A DNA stretch of 64,000 nt from Pseudomonas alloputida (GCF_021283545.2 NZ_CP128540.1:4747501-4811500), one strand, 5' to 3'. Positions 18,638-28,813 are shown, counted from the first letter of the stretch. The notes: generated by a model from the letters alone, not told the origin. Translations and numbers: made by a program.

Positions 18638-20080
18638 TCAGGCGTCGCAACGACCGTAGTTATCCTCGAAGCGAACGATATCGTCTTCGCCCAGGTAGTC
18701 GCCGCTTTGAACTTCGATCAGCACTAGGTCGATTACACCCGGGTTCTGCAAACGGTGCTTGTGACCCGCCCGAATGAACGTGGATTCGTTCGTGTTGAGC
18801 ATCAGTTCCTGATCATCATTGACCACCACGGCCATACCGCTCACCACAATCCAGTGCTCACTGCGGTGGTGATGCATCTGCAGGGACAGCGACGCCTTGG
18901 GCTTGACCACAATGCGTTTGATCTTGAAGCGCTCACCATCTTCCAAGGTGGTGTAAGTACCCCAGGGGCGGTGCACTGTTTGATGCAGTAAATGGGCGGT
19001 GTGACCATCATTCTTCAAGCGCTTGACGATATGTTTCACGTCCTGAGCGTGGTCTTTATGAGCAATCAGCAGTGCATCCGGCGTGTCTACCACCAGCAAG
19101 TCCTGAACACCTACCAGCGCAGCCAGGCGGTCTTCGGTGCTGACATAGTTGTTGCTCGCCCCGTAAGCCATCACTTCGCCGTCGAAGCGGTTGCCATGCT
19201 CATCCGGCAGGGTCAGTTCGCTGACAGCATTCCACGAGCCAATATCGCTCCACCCGATATCGCACGGAATGGTCGCCACTTTACTCGAGCGTTCCATCAA
19301 GGCGTAATCGATGGAGATGTCCGGCACGCTGGCGAAGCACTCTGCATCCAGAGCCAGGCAGCTATAGCCTTTGGAGGTAGAGCGGCGCGAGGCTTCGAGG
19401 GTACGCTCGACAGCTTCAAGCACATCAGGAGCGTAAGCCCTGAACTGCTCGATCACAGTGCCAACCTGGAAGCAGAACATGCCGGCGTTCCAGAAATAGT
19501 TGCCAGCAGCGACATAGGCCTCAGCGGTTTTGGCGTCGGGTTTTTCGACGAAACGCTCGACTCTTAGCCCACCTTCGAGCACACCGCCAGCCGCAGCCTC
19601 GATGTAGCCAAAGCCGGTTTCAGGGTATTGGGGTTTAATGCCGAATGTGACCAGCCAACCCTCGCCTGCCAGCTGAACGGCCTTGCTGACTGCTTCGGAA
19701 AAAGCCGCTTCGTTCTGGATCAGATGATCGGCCGCCAGCACGAGCATGTGCACTTGAGGGCCGTGGGACTCCAGAAGCTGCAATGCGGCAGCGGCCACGG
19801 CTGCGGCGGTATTGCGACCGAAGGGTTCGAGAATGTAACCCTGGCTGAGGTTCTGCTTGTTGATGGTGCGATATTCGTCCTCGGTCTTGAACAGCAATTC
19901 GCGGTTGGTGACCGTAAGGATTTCAACCACACCGTTCAGGTCGGCGGCTCGCAGGAAAGTCTTCTGGATGAGGTTCTGACCGTCTGGCAGGGTCATGAAC
20001 GGCTTGGGATGAGCCTCACGTGATACTGGCCACAGACGGCTACCAACGCCACCGGATAAAATTACCGGGATCAATTCCAT
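18638..20080 (-). CDS. manC: Bifunctional mannose-1-phosphate guanylyltransferase / mannose-6-phosphate isomerase
   Basis: This type II enzyme makes GDP-mannose and also isomerises fructose-6-phosphate to mannose-6-phosphate. The nucleotidyltransferase half starts with GGVGSRLWPVSR, followed by FVEKPDA and GNYFWNAGMF; the C-terminal cupin carries LQMHHHRSEHWIVVSG, the isomerase metal site. The ATG at 20080 gives 480 residues with TAAGGAC well placed; the in-frame start at 20113 lacks a site. It is probably the first gene of the leftward manC-manB-wzm-wzt operon, with its promoter in 20081-20407. Related AlgA and PslB/WbpW enzymes share this arrangement. Confidence 0.95.
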   Translation of the reverse strand: MELIPVILSGGVGSRLWPVSREAHPKPFMTLPDGQNLIQKTFLRAADLNGVVEILTVTNRELLFKTEDEYRTINKQNLSQGYILEPFGRNTAAAVAAAALQLLESHGPQVHMLVLAADHLIQNEAAFSEAVSKAVQLAGEGWLVTFGIKPQYPETGFGYIEAAAGGVLEGGLRVERFVEKPDAKTAEAYVAAGNYFWNAGMFCFQVGTVIEQFRAYAPDVLEAVERTLEASRRSTSKGYSCLALDAECFASVPDISIDYALMERSSKVATIPCDIGWSDIGSWNAVSELTLPDEHGNRFDGEVMAYGASNNYVSTEDRLAALVGVQDLLVVDTPDALLIAHKDHAQDVKHIVKRLKNDGHTAHLLHQTVHRPWGTYTTLEDGERFKIKRIVVKPKASLSLQMHHHRSEHWIVVSGMAVVVNDDQELMLNTNESTFIRAGHKHRLQNPGVIDLVLIEVQSGDYLGEDDIVRFEDNYGRCDA

Positions 20081-20407
20081 ATTTGAGTCCTTAACGGCCA
20101 CTTGAAGTTTCAAACCTCAGGAAACCTGCATGTATCTTAATATCTGACAGCCGCTGCGGTCGGGTGCAGCAGCAATAAATATACGCGCCCAGCGAGGCAA
20201 TTCCTGGCCATCCAGGCTCCAGACCCGAGCTGAGGCTCGTAGAATACCAGAGTTTTTTTCATGTAGCTTGTCCCCCGAGGAGCGCCAGAGAGCGCATCTT
20301 CAGTCGGCTGTTCAACCGCCGTTTTAGCAACTGCACCGTCGGGCGGCGAAACTCAAATGGCAGGTTTGAGACAACTGCGCGCGTGAACGTTCAATGGCCA
20401 ACCCGCT
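20081..20407. other. Intergenic region upstream of manC
   Basis: This 327-base gap follows the beta-CASP nuclease gene and precedes manC on the same strand. It probably holds the manC operon promoter. I see no convincing -35/-10 pair, RNA gene or REP element. Confidence 0.4.
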
Positions 20408-21841
20408 TTATTCAGGAATAATTACCTCAAAGCATGGGTTATGCGTTTCTCGGCGAGCCCTGAGAACTTGCTGCAAAATCAGCTTCGCACGCTGCTCCCC
20501 GTGCACCAACACAACCCGCCCCGGCACGCGCGACATTGCGTTGACAAAACCGACCAACCCCGCCTGATCAGCATGCCCCGAAAACCCACCCACCGTGACC
20601 ACCTTCGCCCGGATTTCGTACATCTGCCCATCCAGATCAATCTGCACAAACCCTTCTGCCCCTTCACTCGCCTGGATTACCGCCCCCGGCGTCCCCTTAG
20701 CCTGGTACCCCACGAACATCACCTCATGCCGCGGATCCCCCAGCATGGCCTTGAGGTAATTGACGATGCGCCCACCCGAACACATGCCATTGCCGGCAAT
20801 CACGATCGCCGGTCGCCCGGTGCTCTTGAGGTAATTGACCACCTGCTGGTGGCGGGCATGGGTGTCCACACAGATCAATTGGCTGAAGCCGAGTGGATCG
20901 CGCCCTGCTGCAACACGCGCCCTGGCTTCTGCATTCCAATATTCGTGCAGCTCCCGGTACACGCGGGTGATGCGCTGAGCCAAGGGCGAATCGAGGATGA
21001 TGGGCAACTGTGACCAGTCGATTGGCTCACCGTCCGGAGCCGGGCCGGTAGTGTTCAGCAGGGCTTTGCGGTGCAGAATGTCTTCCAGCTCGTACAACAG
21101 CTCCTGCGTGCGACCAAGACTGAATGCAGGAACCAGGAGGGTGCCCTTGTCGGCGAGGGCTCGGTCGATGGCGTCTTCCAGCCGCTGACGGCGGTCGTCT
21201 GCCTGCGGGTGCAGGCGGTCGCCGTAGGTGCTTTCCAGCACCAGCACGTCAGCACGCTCCGGGGGCTGCACCGGGCGCAGCAGCGGGTTGCCACAAGCGC
21301 CCAGATCGCCAGAAAACACGTACCGGCTGTTGGTTTGCTCATGCTGCATATCGCACTCGACATAAGCGGAACCCAGCAGATGCCCTGCACGCTGCAGGCG
21401 AATACGACAGGCAAGACCAGGGTACTCAACCACCGTGTGCCACTGCTCGAAGGGCAGCGGCACGATAAGGTCACGGATGAATTCGAGATAGCGCGCCACC
21501 TGCGCAGGCTCGCTGCTGATGCTCAGCTTGTAGGCGTCTTCCAGTACCAGCGGCAGCAGCCGGGCCGAGGGCTCGCTGCACAGGATAGGACCACGGTAAC
21601 CCGCTGCCAGCAGCGCAGGGATGCGCCCAACATGGTCGAGATGGACATGGGTGATGACCAGGGCCTGAATACCGTGGATATCAAAACCGAGGGGGGCGGA
21701 TTCTGCACCGGGCGGCGCATCACTTCCCTGTTCCAGCCCGCAGTCGACCAGCAAACTGGTGGATGGGCCGAGGTGCAGCTGGTGACAGGACCCGGTGACA
21801 CCCCGGGTACCACCGTGATGGGAAAGGCTGGGATATTCCAT
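20408..21841 (-). CDS. MBL-fold beta-CASP RNA/DNA hydrolase
   Basis: This is a metallo-beta-lactamase-fold nuclease of the CPSF/Ysh1-like beta-CASP group. The zinc-binding THVHLDHVG (HxHxDH) lies near residue 69, followed by FSGDLG, LESTYGDR, VPAFSLGRTQELLYEL, AGNGMCSGGR, GGFSGHADQ and LVHGE, the full ordered motif set. ATG at 21841 gives 477 residues; a GTG three codons earlier is possible. Bacterial members process RNA, but the natural substrate of this Pseudomonas paralogue is not known to me. It lies between the LapA-domain gene and manC in the same direction. Confidence 0.9.
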   Translation of the reverse strand: MEYPSLSHHGGTRGVTGSCHQLHLGPSTSLLVDCGLEQGSDAPPGAESAPLGFDIHGIQALVITHVHLDHVGRIPALLAAGYRGPILCSEPSARLLPLVLEDAYKLSISSEPAQVARYLEFIRDLIVPLPFEQWHTVVEYPGLACRIRLQRAGHLLGSAYVECDMQHEQTNSRYVFSGDLGACGNPLLRPVQPPERADVLVLESTYGDRLHPQADDRRQRLEDAIDRALADKGTLLVPAFSLGRTQELLYELEDILHRKALLNTTGPAPDGEPIDWSQLPIILDSPLAQRITRVYRELHEYWNAEARARVAAGRDPLGFSQLICVDTHARHQQVVNYLKSTGRPAIVIAGNGMCSGGRIVNYLKAMLGDPRHEVMFVGYQAKGTPGAVIQASEGAEGFVQIDLDGQMYEIRAKVVTVGGFSGHADQAGLVGFVNAMSRVPGRVVLVHGEQRAKLILQQVLRARRETHNPCFEVIIPE

Positions 21842-21943
21842 GCTGCGCACACTCGCCTGGACCGAAAATGAAGTGGACTATTACTCCATGACGACCGACG
21901 CATGCATAGGTGAACCTTTCTTTAGTAGGTGTAGGAAATTTCC

Positions 21944-22207
21944 TTAGTTGCCGTTCAATGCCGCCTGACGGGCAGAAGCCCTGATCTTGCGCTTGCTGCG
22001 CTGCACCCCGTAGGCCCCCAGCAACGGCCCGACTGCCAGACCAATGACCAAGGCAGCCAACACCAGGACAGCAACCGGCATGGCGGGTGCAGCCCAACCG
22101 AACAGGACCAATGACACGGTTTGCTGGTTCTCCAGCACGAAGAACAGCACCACAGCCGCCAATAGCAGCACGAACACCGCCGCCAGGGCGCGCTTGAGGT
22201 TACGCAT
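21944..22207 (-). CDS. LapA-domain (DUF1049) small membrane protein
   Basis: The 87-residue protein has two hydrophobic helices (about 4-24 and 38-62) and a basic C-terminus (RSKRKIRASAR), the layout of LapA/YciS. In E. coli that protein works with LapB in controlling LpxC and LPS assembly. ATG at 22207 has an excellent AAGGAGC site; frames starting upstream overlap ihfB. It is 19 bases downstream of ihfB. No LapB-like TPR gene follows it here. Confidence 0.85.
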   Translation of the reverse strand: MRNLKRALAAVFVLLLAAVVLFFVLENQQTVSLVLFGWAAPAMPVAVLVLAALVIGLAVGPLLGAYGVQRSKRKIRASARQAALNGN

Positions 22208-22226
22208 CAGATTGCTCCTTGTGGAA

Positions 22227-22529
22227 TCAGGTGTGGGCCTCTTCATGCTCGTCTTCATTGACCCGGTCACGCAACTCTTTGCCGGGCTTGAAGTGCGGCA
22301 CGAACTTGCCTTCGAGGCTGACCGACTGGCCGGTCTTCGGGTTACGGCCTACGCGAGGGGCGCGATAGTGCAGCGAGAAGCTGCCAAAACCGCGAATCTC
22401 GATGCGATCGCCGGTAGCCAGGCATTGTGACATCTGCTCAAGCATGGTCTTGATGGCCAGCTCCACATCCTTGGACGAGAGCAGCCCCTGATGGGTGACA
22501 ATACGTTCGATCAGCTCCGACTTCGTCAT
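22227..22529 (-). CDS. ihfB: Integration host factor subunit beta
   Basis: IHF-beta forms a DNA-bending heterodimer with IHF-alpha for transcription, replication and site-specific recombination. The 100-residue protein has the HU/IHF fold with [10 protein letters not shown] at the start, [10 protein letters not shown], and [10 protein letters not shown], the beta-arm with the intercalating proline. AAGGGA precedes the ATG. Position after rpsA is conserved across gammaproteobacteria, and the acidic C-terminal tail ([10 protein letters not shown]) is normal for Pseudomonas. Confidence 0.97.
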
Positions 22530-22573
22530 ATTTTTCCCTTCGTTATCAAGCAGCTAGATCATTGCTTAACCAG

Positions 22574-22600
22574 TTTGTAGCACGCCGGGAAGGATTTGAA
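22574..22600 (-). promoter_or_regulatory. Possible ihfB promoter
   Basis: On the minus strand TTCAAA (22600-22595) and an extended TGC-TACAAA (-10 at 22579-22574) are separated by 15 bases, about 45 bases before the ihfB ATG. Spacing is short, so this is tentative. Confidence 0.3.
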
Positions 22601-22685
22601 CAGGGTGGATCTTGACTTAATAAAAAAATTCAAGATTGAAGTAATTCAAGAATGGTCTACCGCTTAGATAGGCCAGTGGCGCCTG

Positions 22686-22711
22686 CTTCGCGGGTGAACC
22701 CGCTCCTACAA
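22686..22711. repeat. Single REP element
   Basis: A P. putida-type REP with core TTCGCGGG-tgaa-CCCGCTCCTAC lies between rpsA and ihfB. It appears once here rather than as an inverted pair. Confidence 0.7.
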
Positions 22712-22780
22712 CGGGCTTCGCCAGCCTGAAGCTGGCGTGTTCCAGCAGTGCCATCCGCCGCACCACCTGGTCGCGGAGCA

Positions 22781-22812
22781 AAAAAAAGGGCGACCCGAGG
22801 GTCGCCCTTTTT
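22781..22812 (-). terminator. rpsA terminator (bidirectional shape)
   Basis: GGGCGACC and GGTCGCCC pair around a CGAG loop (22788-22807), flanked by seven A residues on one side and a T-run on the other. It lies 17-48 bases beyond the rpsA stop. Confidence 0.85.
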
Positions 22813-22828
22813 ACCGATCAAACAGAAC

Positions 22829-24505
22829 TCAGTTCTGCTTGGCCATTGCTTCGCGCAGCAGCGCAGCCATGGTGGTGTCGGCAGCAGCTTCCGGAGCGTT
22901 TTTCAGGCTCTGGATAGCTTCGCGCTCTTCAGCGTCGTCTTTCGATTTGATCGACAGGCTGATAACGCGGGACTTGCGGTCAACGCTGATGATCTTGGCT
23001 TCGATCTCTTCGCCTTCCTTCAGAACGTTACGCGCGTCTTCAACGCGGTCACGGCTGATTTCGGAAGCTTTCAGAGTGGCTTCGATGTCGTCGGCCAGGG
23101 TGACGATGGCGCCTTTGGCGTCAACTTCTTTCACGATGCCCTTGACGATAGCGCCCTTGTCATTGACAGCAACGAAGTTGGAGAACGGATCGTCTTCCAG
23201 CTGCTTGATGCCCAGGGAGATGCGCTCGCGCTCTGGGTCAACCGACAGGATGACGGTTTCCAGCTCATCGCCCTTCTTGAAACGACGCACGGCTTCTTCG
23301 CCGGTTTCGTTCCAGGAGATGTCGGACAGGTGAACCAGACCGTCGATGCCGCCGTCCAGACCAATGAAGATACCGAAGTCGGTGATCGACTTGATGGTAC
23401 CGGTGATCTTGTCACCCTTGTTGAACTGGCCGGAGAAGTCTTCCCATGGGTTGGACTTGCACTGCTTGATGCCCAGGGAGATACGACGACGCTCTTCGTC
23501 GATGTCCAGAACCATGACTTCCACTTCGTCGCCAACCTGAACGACTTTCGACGGGTGGATGTTCTTGTTGGTCCAGTCCATTTCGGAAACGTGTACCAGA
23601 CCTTCAACGCCTTCTTCCAGCTCAGCGAAGCAGCCGTAGTCGGTCAGGTTGGTAACGCGAGCCTGTACGCGAGTACCTTCTGGGTAACGGGCAGTGATAG
23701 CTACCCACGGATCTTCGCCCATCTGCTTCAGACCCAGCGAAACGCGATTGCGCTCACGGTCGAACTTCAGAACGCGTACGTCGACTTCGTCGCCAACGTT
23801 AACGATTTCCGATGGGTGCTTGATGCGCTTCCAGGCCATGTCGGTGATGTGCAGCAGGCCGTCGATACCGCCCAGGTCCACGAATGCGCCGTAGTCGGTG
23901 AGGTTCTTGACGATACCTTTGACTTGCTGGCCTTCCTGCAGGGTTTCCAGCAGGGCTTCGCGCTCGGCGCTGTTCTCGGCTTCCAGCACGCTGCGACGGG
24001 AAACGACAACGTTGTTGCGCTTCTGGTCCAGCTTGATGACCTTGAATTCCAGCTCTTTGCCTTCCAGGTGGGTGGTGTCGCGCACTGGGCGGACATCAAC
24101 CAGGGAGCCCGGCAGGAACGCACGGATGCCGTTAACGTCGACAGTGAAGCCGCCCTTAACCTTACCGTTGATAACGCCCTTGACCACTTCTTCGGCGGCG
24201 AAAGCTGCTTCCAGAACAATCCAGCACTCGGCGCGCTTGGCTTTTTCACGGGACAGCTTGGTTTCGCCAAAGCCGTCTTCGACCGCGTCCAGCGCAACGT
24301 GAACTTCGTCACCGACCTTGATGGTCAGCTCGCCAGCTTCGTTGTAGAACTGCTCGAGCGGGATGACGCCCTCGGACTTCAGGCCAGCGTGTACGGTAAC
24401 CCAGTCGCCGTCGATGTCGACAACGATACCGGTGATGATCGCACCCGGCTGAAGATTGAGGGTTTTCAGGCTTTCTTCAAAGAGTTCTGCAAAGCTTTCG
24501 CTCAT
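22829..24505 (-). CDS. rpsA: 30S ribosomal protein S1
   Basis: S1 binds mRNA leaders and helps initiation on weak ribosome sites. ATG at 24505 with AGGAATT gives 558 residues, the expected length, starting [13 protein letters not shown]. Six S1 (OB-fold) repeats can be followed, the last four with the GFVTDYGxFVxL-like spacing and VSLGLKQ/ISLGIKQ closers. It is downstream of cmk and upstream of ihfB as in other gammaproteobacteria. Two hairpins occupy the leader (24543-24623). Confidence 0.98.
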   Translation of the reverse strand: MSESFAELFEESLKTLNLQPGAIITGIVVDIDGDWVTVHAGLKSEGVIPLEQFYNEAGELTIKVGDEVHVALDAVEDGFGETKLSREKAKRAECWIVLEAAFAAEEVVKGVINGKVKGGFTVDVNGIRAFLPGSLVDVRPVRDTTHLEGKELEFKVIKLDQKRNNVVVSRRSVLEAENSAEREALLETLQEGQQVKGIVKNLTDYGAFVDLGGIDGLLHITDMAWKRIKHPSEIVNVGDEVDVRVLKFDRERNRVSLGLKQMGEDPWVAITARYPEGTRVQARVTNLTDYGCFAELEEGVEGLVHVSEMDWTNKNIHPSKVVQVGDEVEVMVLDIDEERRRISLGIKQCKSNPWEDFSGQFNKGDKITGTIKSITDFGIFIGLDGGIDGLVHLSDISWNETGEEAVRRFKKGDELETVILSVDPERERISLGIKQLEDDPFSNFVAVNDKGAIVKGIVKEVDAKGAIVTLADDIEATLKASEISRDRVEDARNVLKEGEEIEAKIISVDRKSRVISLSIKSKDDAEEREAIQSLKNAPEAAADTTMAALLREAMAKQN

Positions 24506-24542
24506 TTTAATTCCTGTAGATTCGGGCGAAACAGACGCCCAT

Positions 24543-24567
24543 AACCACATTCCAGACAATGTGGGTT
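24543..24567 (-). promoter_or_regulatory. Hairpin in the rpsA leader
   Basis: CCACATT (24545-24551) and AATGTGG (24558-24564) form a 7-bp stem, extendable with a bulge, about 40 bases before the rpsA ATG. The E. coli rpsA leader carries structured hairpins used for S1 autoregulation; by analogy this could serve the same purpose. Confidence 0.35.
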
Positions 24568-24573
24568 CGTTTT

Positions 24574-24623
24574 AAGTAAAGGAAAGCCGGCAGGACGTTG
24601 ACTGGTGCCCCTGCCTGCTTTCC
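24574..24623 (-). terminator. Terminator or attenuator between cmk and rpsA
   Basis: On the minus strand GGAAAGC-a-GGCAGG and CCTGCC-g-GCTTTCC pair (13 of 14 positions) around a loop of about 15 bases, followed by TTTACTT. It lies just after the cmk stop. Confidence 0.6.
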
Positions 24624-24629
24624 TGGCTA

Positions 24630-25316
24630 TCAGATAAGGTCGCGCTGGGCGATCTCGCTTCTGATACGTTGCAACACCTGCTCGATGGATAACTCGGTAG
24701 AGTCCAACTGAATGGCATCGGCCGCTGGTTTCAGCGGGGCCACTGCACGTTGGGTGTCGCGCTCATCACGCGCACGAATCTCATCCAGCAGACTCGACAG
24801 ACTAACATCTTCACCCTTGCCCTTCAACTGCAGGTAGCGGCGACGTGCGCGCTCCTCCGCGCTGGCGGTGAGGAAGACCTTCAATGGCGCATCCGGGAAC
24901 ACCACGGTACCCATGTCGCGACCATCAGCAATCAGCCCCGGCACTTCGCGGAACTCACGCTGACGAACCAGCAGCGCATCACGCACTGCCGGCAGCGAGG
25001 CCACCATCGATGCACCGGCACCGACGGTTTCGGTACGGATGACGTTGCTGACGTCCTCACCCTCAAGGATGATCTGTTGTAGCTTACCGGGCTCGGCAGC
25101 GATGAACTGCACATCCAGATGGGCGGCAAGCTTGGTCAGCAGCTCTTCGTTGGTCAGGTCGACGCCGTGGTTGCTGGCATTGAATGCCAGCAAGCGATAC
25201 AGCGCGCCGGAGTCCAGCAGCTTCCAGCCCAGCTCGCGGGCAATCAGCCCGGCGACCGTGCCCTTGCCCGAGCCGCTTGGTCCGTCGATGGTGATAACCG
25301 GTGCCATTGAATTCAC
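24630..25316 (-). CDS. cmk: Cytidylate kinase
   Basis: CMK phosphorylates CMP and dCMP. The P-loop [16 protein letters not shown] and [13 protein letters not shown] identify it. I chose GTG at 25316, which overlaps the aroA stop (GTGA) and has GAGGG seven bases upstream; the internal ATG at 25307 would lie too far from that site. This gives 228 residues, typical for the family. It follows the tyrA-aroA fusion and precedes rpsA. Confidence 0.95.
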   Translation of the reverse strand: MNSMAPVITIDGPSGSGKGTVAGLIARELGWKLLDSGALYRLLAFNASNHGVDLTNEELLTKLAAHLDVQFIAAEPGKLQQIILEGEDVSNVIRTETVGAGASMVASLPAVRDALLVRQREFREVPGLIADGRDMGTVVFPDAPLKVFLTASAEERARRRYLQLKGKGEDVSLSSLLDEIRARDERDTQRAVAPLKPAADAIQLDSTELSIEQVLQRIRSEIAQRDLI

Positions 25317-27553
25317 GACTTGCCCTCTTCTGCCACGCGAATCCCCACTTCGGCGCACAGCGCCAGGAAGTTGGGGAACGAGGTGGCGACGTTGGCGCAG
25401 TCATGAATGCGAATCGGCGCACTGGCGCGCAGCGAAGCCACGCTAAAGGCCATGGCGATGCGGTGGTCACCATGCCCATGCACTTCGCCGCCGCCCATCT
25501 GGCCACCGTCGATGATGATGCCGTCCGGGGTCGGCTCGCACTTGATGCCCAAGGTGGTGAGGCCATCGGCCATCACCTGGATGCGGTCGGACTCCTTCAC
25601 CCGCAGCTCTTCGGCGCCACGCAGCACGGTACGCCCTTCAGCGCAGGCAGCGGCCACGAACAAGACCGGGAATTCGTCGATGGCCAGCGGCACCAACGCT
25701 TCAGGAATGTCGATACCCTTCAGCTTGGCACCGCGCACACGCAGGTCGGCCACGGGTTCGCCACCCACTTCACGCTGGTTTTCCAGGGTGATGTCGCCGC
25801 CCATCAGGCGCAGGATGTCGATCACGCCGGTACGGGTCGGGTTGATGCCGACATGCTCCAGCACCAGCTCGGAGCCTTCAGCGATAGAGGCTGCGACCAG
25901 GAAGAACGCTGCCGATGAAATGTCAGCCGGCACTTCGATCCGGGTAGCGGTCAGCTTGCCACCGGACTGCAGCGAGGCCACCGGGCCATGGCTGTCGACC
26001 GAGTAGCCAAAACCGCGCAGCATGCGCTCGGTGTGGTCACGGGTAGGCGCAGGCTCAGTGACAGTGGTCTTGCCTTCGGCGTACAGGCCGGCCAGCAGCA
26101 GGCAGGATTTGACCTGGGCGCTAGCCATCGGCAGCGTGTAGGTCAGCCCTTTGAGCTTGTGGCCACCGCGGATGGTCAGCGGCGGACGGCCGTCCGGGCC
26201 GGTCTCGACCACAGCACCCATTTCGCGCAGCGGGTTGGCCACACGGTTCATCGGGCGCTTGGACAGCGAGGCGTCGCCGGTCATGGTGACATCGAACGGC
26301 TGACCGGCCAACAGGCCCGACAGTAGGCGCATCGAAGTACCGGAGTTACCTACGTACAGCGGCCCAGGTGGCGGCTTGAGGCCATGCAGGCCCACGCCGT
26401 GAATGGTCACACGACCGTGGTTGGGGCCTTCGATGACCACCCCCATGTCACGGAATGCCTGCAGGGTCGCCAGCGCATCTTCGCCTTCGAGGAAGCCTTC
26501 GACCTCGGTAGTACCTTCGGCCAGCGAGCCGAGCATGATCGAGCGATGGGAAATCGACTTGTCGCCCGGTACACGGATCCGCCCGTTCAGGCGGCCACCC
26601 GGTTGGGCCTGGAAAATCAGATCGTTGGCGTTCATAGCGTCCACATAGGCCCGGCGGGCCAGGATTTTACTGAAATGCTCGCGGGCAACCCGTGCGCGGG
26701 TGAATACACCCAGCAGCTGGTGCCCATCCCCTTCAGCGATCGCGTCGCGCAGGGCGTCGAGATCACTGCGAAATGTATCAAGCGTGCGCAGGACAGCGTC
26801 GCGGTTGGCGAGGAAGATGTCATGCCACATGGTCGGATCGCTGCCGGCGATTCTTGTGAAATCGCGGAACCCACCCGCAGCGTACCGGAAGATCTCGAGG
26901 TTTTCATTGCGTTTGGCCAGTGAGTCGACCAGGCCAAAGGCCAGCAGGTGTGGCAGATGGCTGGTGGCGGCCAGTACTTCGTCATGGCGCTCGACCGACA
27001 TGTGCTCCACATCGGCGTCCAGCGCACGCCACAGGCGGTCAACCAGGACCAGCGCGGCGGGGTCGGTTTCGGCCAGCGGCGTGAGGATGACCTTGTGCCG
27101 GCGGAACAAGGTGGCATTGGACGCCTCTACCCCGCTCTGCTCGGAACCGGCGATGGGGTGGCCCGGGACGAAGCGCGGCAGGCGGGCACCGAAGACGGCA
27201 CGCGCCTCACGCACGACGTTGCCCTTGGCGCTGCCGACGTCGGTGATGATTGCATCACCCAGGTCGAGCAGGGCCAGGCGCGCGAGGACTTTTTCCATGG
27301 CCAGGATCGGTACGGCCAGCTGGATGACATCGGCGCCCACACAAGCGGCGGCAAGGTCTTCTTCGCAGCGGTCGACCACGCCCAGGGCCACGGCCTGCTT
27401 GCGCGAGGGGGCGTCCAGGTCGACACCGACCACTTCGCGGCACAGGCCGCTTTCACGCAGGCCCTTGGCGAACGAGCCGCCGATCAGGCCTAGACCGACC
27501 ACGACCAGGCGGTCGATGATGGGCGCGGGTTTGGTTTTTGCTGCATTTACCAC
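25313..27553 (-). CDS. tyrA-aroA: Fused prephenate dehydrogenase / 3-phosphoshikimate 1-carboxyvinyltransferase
   Basis: One 746-residue polypeptide carries both activities of aromatic amino-acid synthesis. The N-terminal 290 residues are a TyrA-type dehydrogenase ([15 protein letters not shown] for [11 protein letters not shown]). The C-terminal 440 are EPSP synthase ([45 protein letters not shown], and the KESDRI region). The first residues suggest glycine/alanine classes typical of native Pseudomonas enzymes. The fusion is a known feature of Pseudomonas. The start is GTG at 27553. It sits between pheA and cmk; pheA is separated by a REP pair. Confidence 0.95.
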   Translation of the reverse strand: MVNAAKTKPAPIIDRLVVVGLGLIGGSFAKGLRESGLCREVVGVDLDAPSRKQAVALGVVDRCEEDLAAACVGADVIQLAVPILAMEKVLARLALLDLGDAIITDVGSAKGNVVREARAVFGARLPRFVPGHPIAGSEQSGVEASNATLFRRHKVILTPLAETDPAALVLVDRLWRALDADVEHMSVERHDEVLAATSHLPHLLAFGLVDSLAKRNENLEIFRYAAGGFRDFTRIAGSDPTMWHDIFLANRDAVLRTLDTFRSDLDALRDAIAEGDGHQLLGVFTRARVAREHFSKILARRAYVDAMNANDLIFQAQPGGRLNGRIRVPGDKSISHRSIMLGSLAEGTTEVEGFLEGEDALATLQAFRDMGVVIEGPNHGRVTIHGVGLHGLKPPPGPLYVGNSGTSMRLLSGLLAGQPFDVTMTGDASLSKRPMNRVANPLREMGAVVETGPDGRPPLTIRGGHKLKGLTYTLPMASAQVKSCLLLAGLYAEGKTTVTEPAPTRDHTERMLRGFGYSVDSHGPVASLQSGGKLTATRIEVPADISSAAFFLVAASIAEGSELVLEHVGINPTRTGVIDILRLMGGDITLENQREVGGEPVADLRVRGAKLKGIDIPEALVPLAIDEFPVLFVAAACAEGRTVLRGAEELRVKESDRIQVMADGLTTLGIKCEPTPDGIIIDGGQMGGGEVHGHGDHRIAMAFSVASLRASAPIRIHDCANVATSFPNFLALCAEVGIRVAEEGKS

Positions 27554-27614
27554 TGGTGCGAACCCTGTTCAGAAATCTAGGTAGCCTGTGAGGGCCATTG
27601 GGGCCGCGGCGCGG

Positions 27615-27690
27615 CCCTTCGCGGGCTAGCCCGCTCCCACAGAGATCGGCATCACATGCTCACTGTGGGAGCGGGCATGCCCGCGAAGGG
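27615..27690. repeat. Inverted REP pair (BIME) between pheA and tyrA-aroA
   Basis: Two REP units in opposite orientation (27615-27642 and 27663-27690), each with a CCCTTCGCGGGC..GCCCGCTCCCACAG-type core, flank about 20 bases. Together they can fold into a long hairpin. Confidence 0.8.
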
Positions 27691-27717
27691 CTGCAAGGCA
27701 GCCCCAAGGCCCCTGAA

Positions 27718-28812
27718 TCAAAGCACCGCCTTCGGATAAGAGCCCAGCACCTTCAGCGCCACAGCCTCCTGGCTGATCTGCTCGAGCACCGCCTTGATCA
27801 GCGGGTCGCGGTGGTGGCCGACGAAGTCGATGAAGAACACGTAGGTCCACTTGCCGCTGCGCGACGGGCGGGTCTCGATGCGGGTCAGGTCGATGCCGTT
27901 CTGATAGAACGGCACCAGCAACTCATGCAACGCACCTGGCTTGTTGCTCATCGAAACGATGATCGAGGTCTTGTCGTCGCCGGTCGGCGGTACTTCCTGG
28001 TTACCGATCATCAGGAAGCGCGTGGAGTTGTCCGGGCGGTCTTCGATCTTCTCGGCCAGACGGGTCAGGCCGTACAGGTTGGCCGCCATATCGCCGGCGA
28101 TCGCCGCCGAGTTCCACTCACCCTTGACCCGCTTGGCCGCTTCGGCATTGCTCGAAACGGCCACGCGCTCCACGTTCGGGTAGTGAGCGTCCAGCCACTT
28201 TCGGCACTGGGCCAGCGACTGGGCGTGGGAGTAGATGCGGGTGATGCTGTCGGTCTTGGTGTTCTCGCCCACCAGCAGGTGGTGGTGGATACGCAGCTCG
28301 ACCTCACCGCAAATCACCATGTCATGCTCGAGGAAGCTGTCCAGGGTGTGGCTGACCGCACCTTCAGTGGAGTTTTCCACCGGCACCACACCGAAGTTGA
28401 CGGCACCGGCCGCCACTTCACGGAACACTTCGTCGATGGCCGCCATCGGCCGACTGATCACCGCGTGGCCGAAGTGCTTCATGGCCGCCGCCTGGGTGAA
28501 GGTACCTTCAGGGCCGAGGTAGGCGATTTTCAGCGGCTCTTCCAGGGCCAGGCACGACGACATGATTTCGCGGAACAGCCGCGCCATCTCTTCGTTGCCC
28601 AGCGGGCCCTTGTTGCGTTCCATCACGCGCTTGAGCACCGCAGCTTCACGCTCGGGACGGTAGAACACCGGCTTCTCGCCTTCTTTCAGCGAGGCAGTCT
28701 TGACCCGGGCCACTTCTTCGGCGCAGCGGGCGCGGTCGCTGATCAGCTCGAGAATTTTCTCGTCGAGGCTGTCGATGCGTACGCGCAGCGCCTTGAGCTC
28801 CTGTTCGGACAT
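27718..28812 (-). CDS. pheA: Bifunctional chorismate mutase / prephenate dehydratase (P-protein)
   Basis: PheA channels chorismate through prephenate to phenylpyruvate. Residues 1-90 are the AroQ chorismate mutase helix bundle (LRVRIDSLDEKILELISDR); about 95-275 the dehydratase, with NSTRFLMIG holding the catalytic Thr-Arg-Phe; the rest an ACT domain with ETRPSRSGKWTYVFF for phenylalanine feedback. I prefer ATG at 28812 (364 residues): the serC-internal AAGGAG is ten bases away, while the ATG at 28821 is only one base from it. It follows serC without a gap. Confidence 0.95.
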   Translation of the reverse strand: MSEQELKALRVRIDSLDEKILELISDRARCAEEVARVKTASLKEGEKPVFYRPEREAAVLKRVMERNKGPLGNEEMARLFREIMSSCLALEEPLKIAYLGPEGTFTQAAAMKHFGHAVISRPMAAIDEVFREVAAGAVNFGVVPVENSTEGAVSHTLDSFLEHDMVICGEVELRIHHHLLVGENTKTDSITRIYSHAQSLAQCRKWLDAHYPNVERVAVSSNAEAAKRVKGEWNSAAIAGDMAANLYGLTRLAEKIEDRPDNSTRFLMIGNQEVPPTGDDKTSIIVSMSNKPGALHELLVPFYQNGIDLTRIETRPSRSGKWTYVFFIDFVGHHRDPLIKAVLEQISQEAVALKVLGSYPKAVL

Positions 28813-28813
28813 G

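Noticed and set aside
22748-24544. A 598-codon open frame antisense to rpsA
   Set aside because: It is a shadow of the S1 repeats in GC-rich DNA; it has no ribosome site and no recognisable protein.
24825-25307. Internal ATG at 25307 as the cmk start
   Set aside because: The GAGGG ribosome site is 16 bases away from it but seven from the GTG at 25316, which also overlaps the aroA stop as coupled genes do.
25313-27553. tyrA-aroA fusion as a novel gene fusion
   Set aside because: This fusion is a known arrangement in Pseudomonas, so it is recorded only as a feature.
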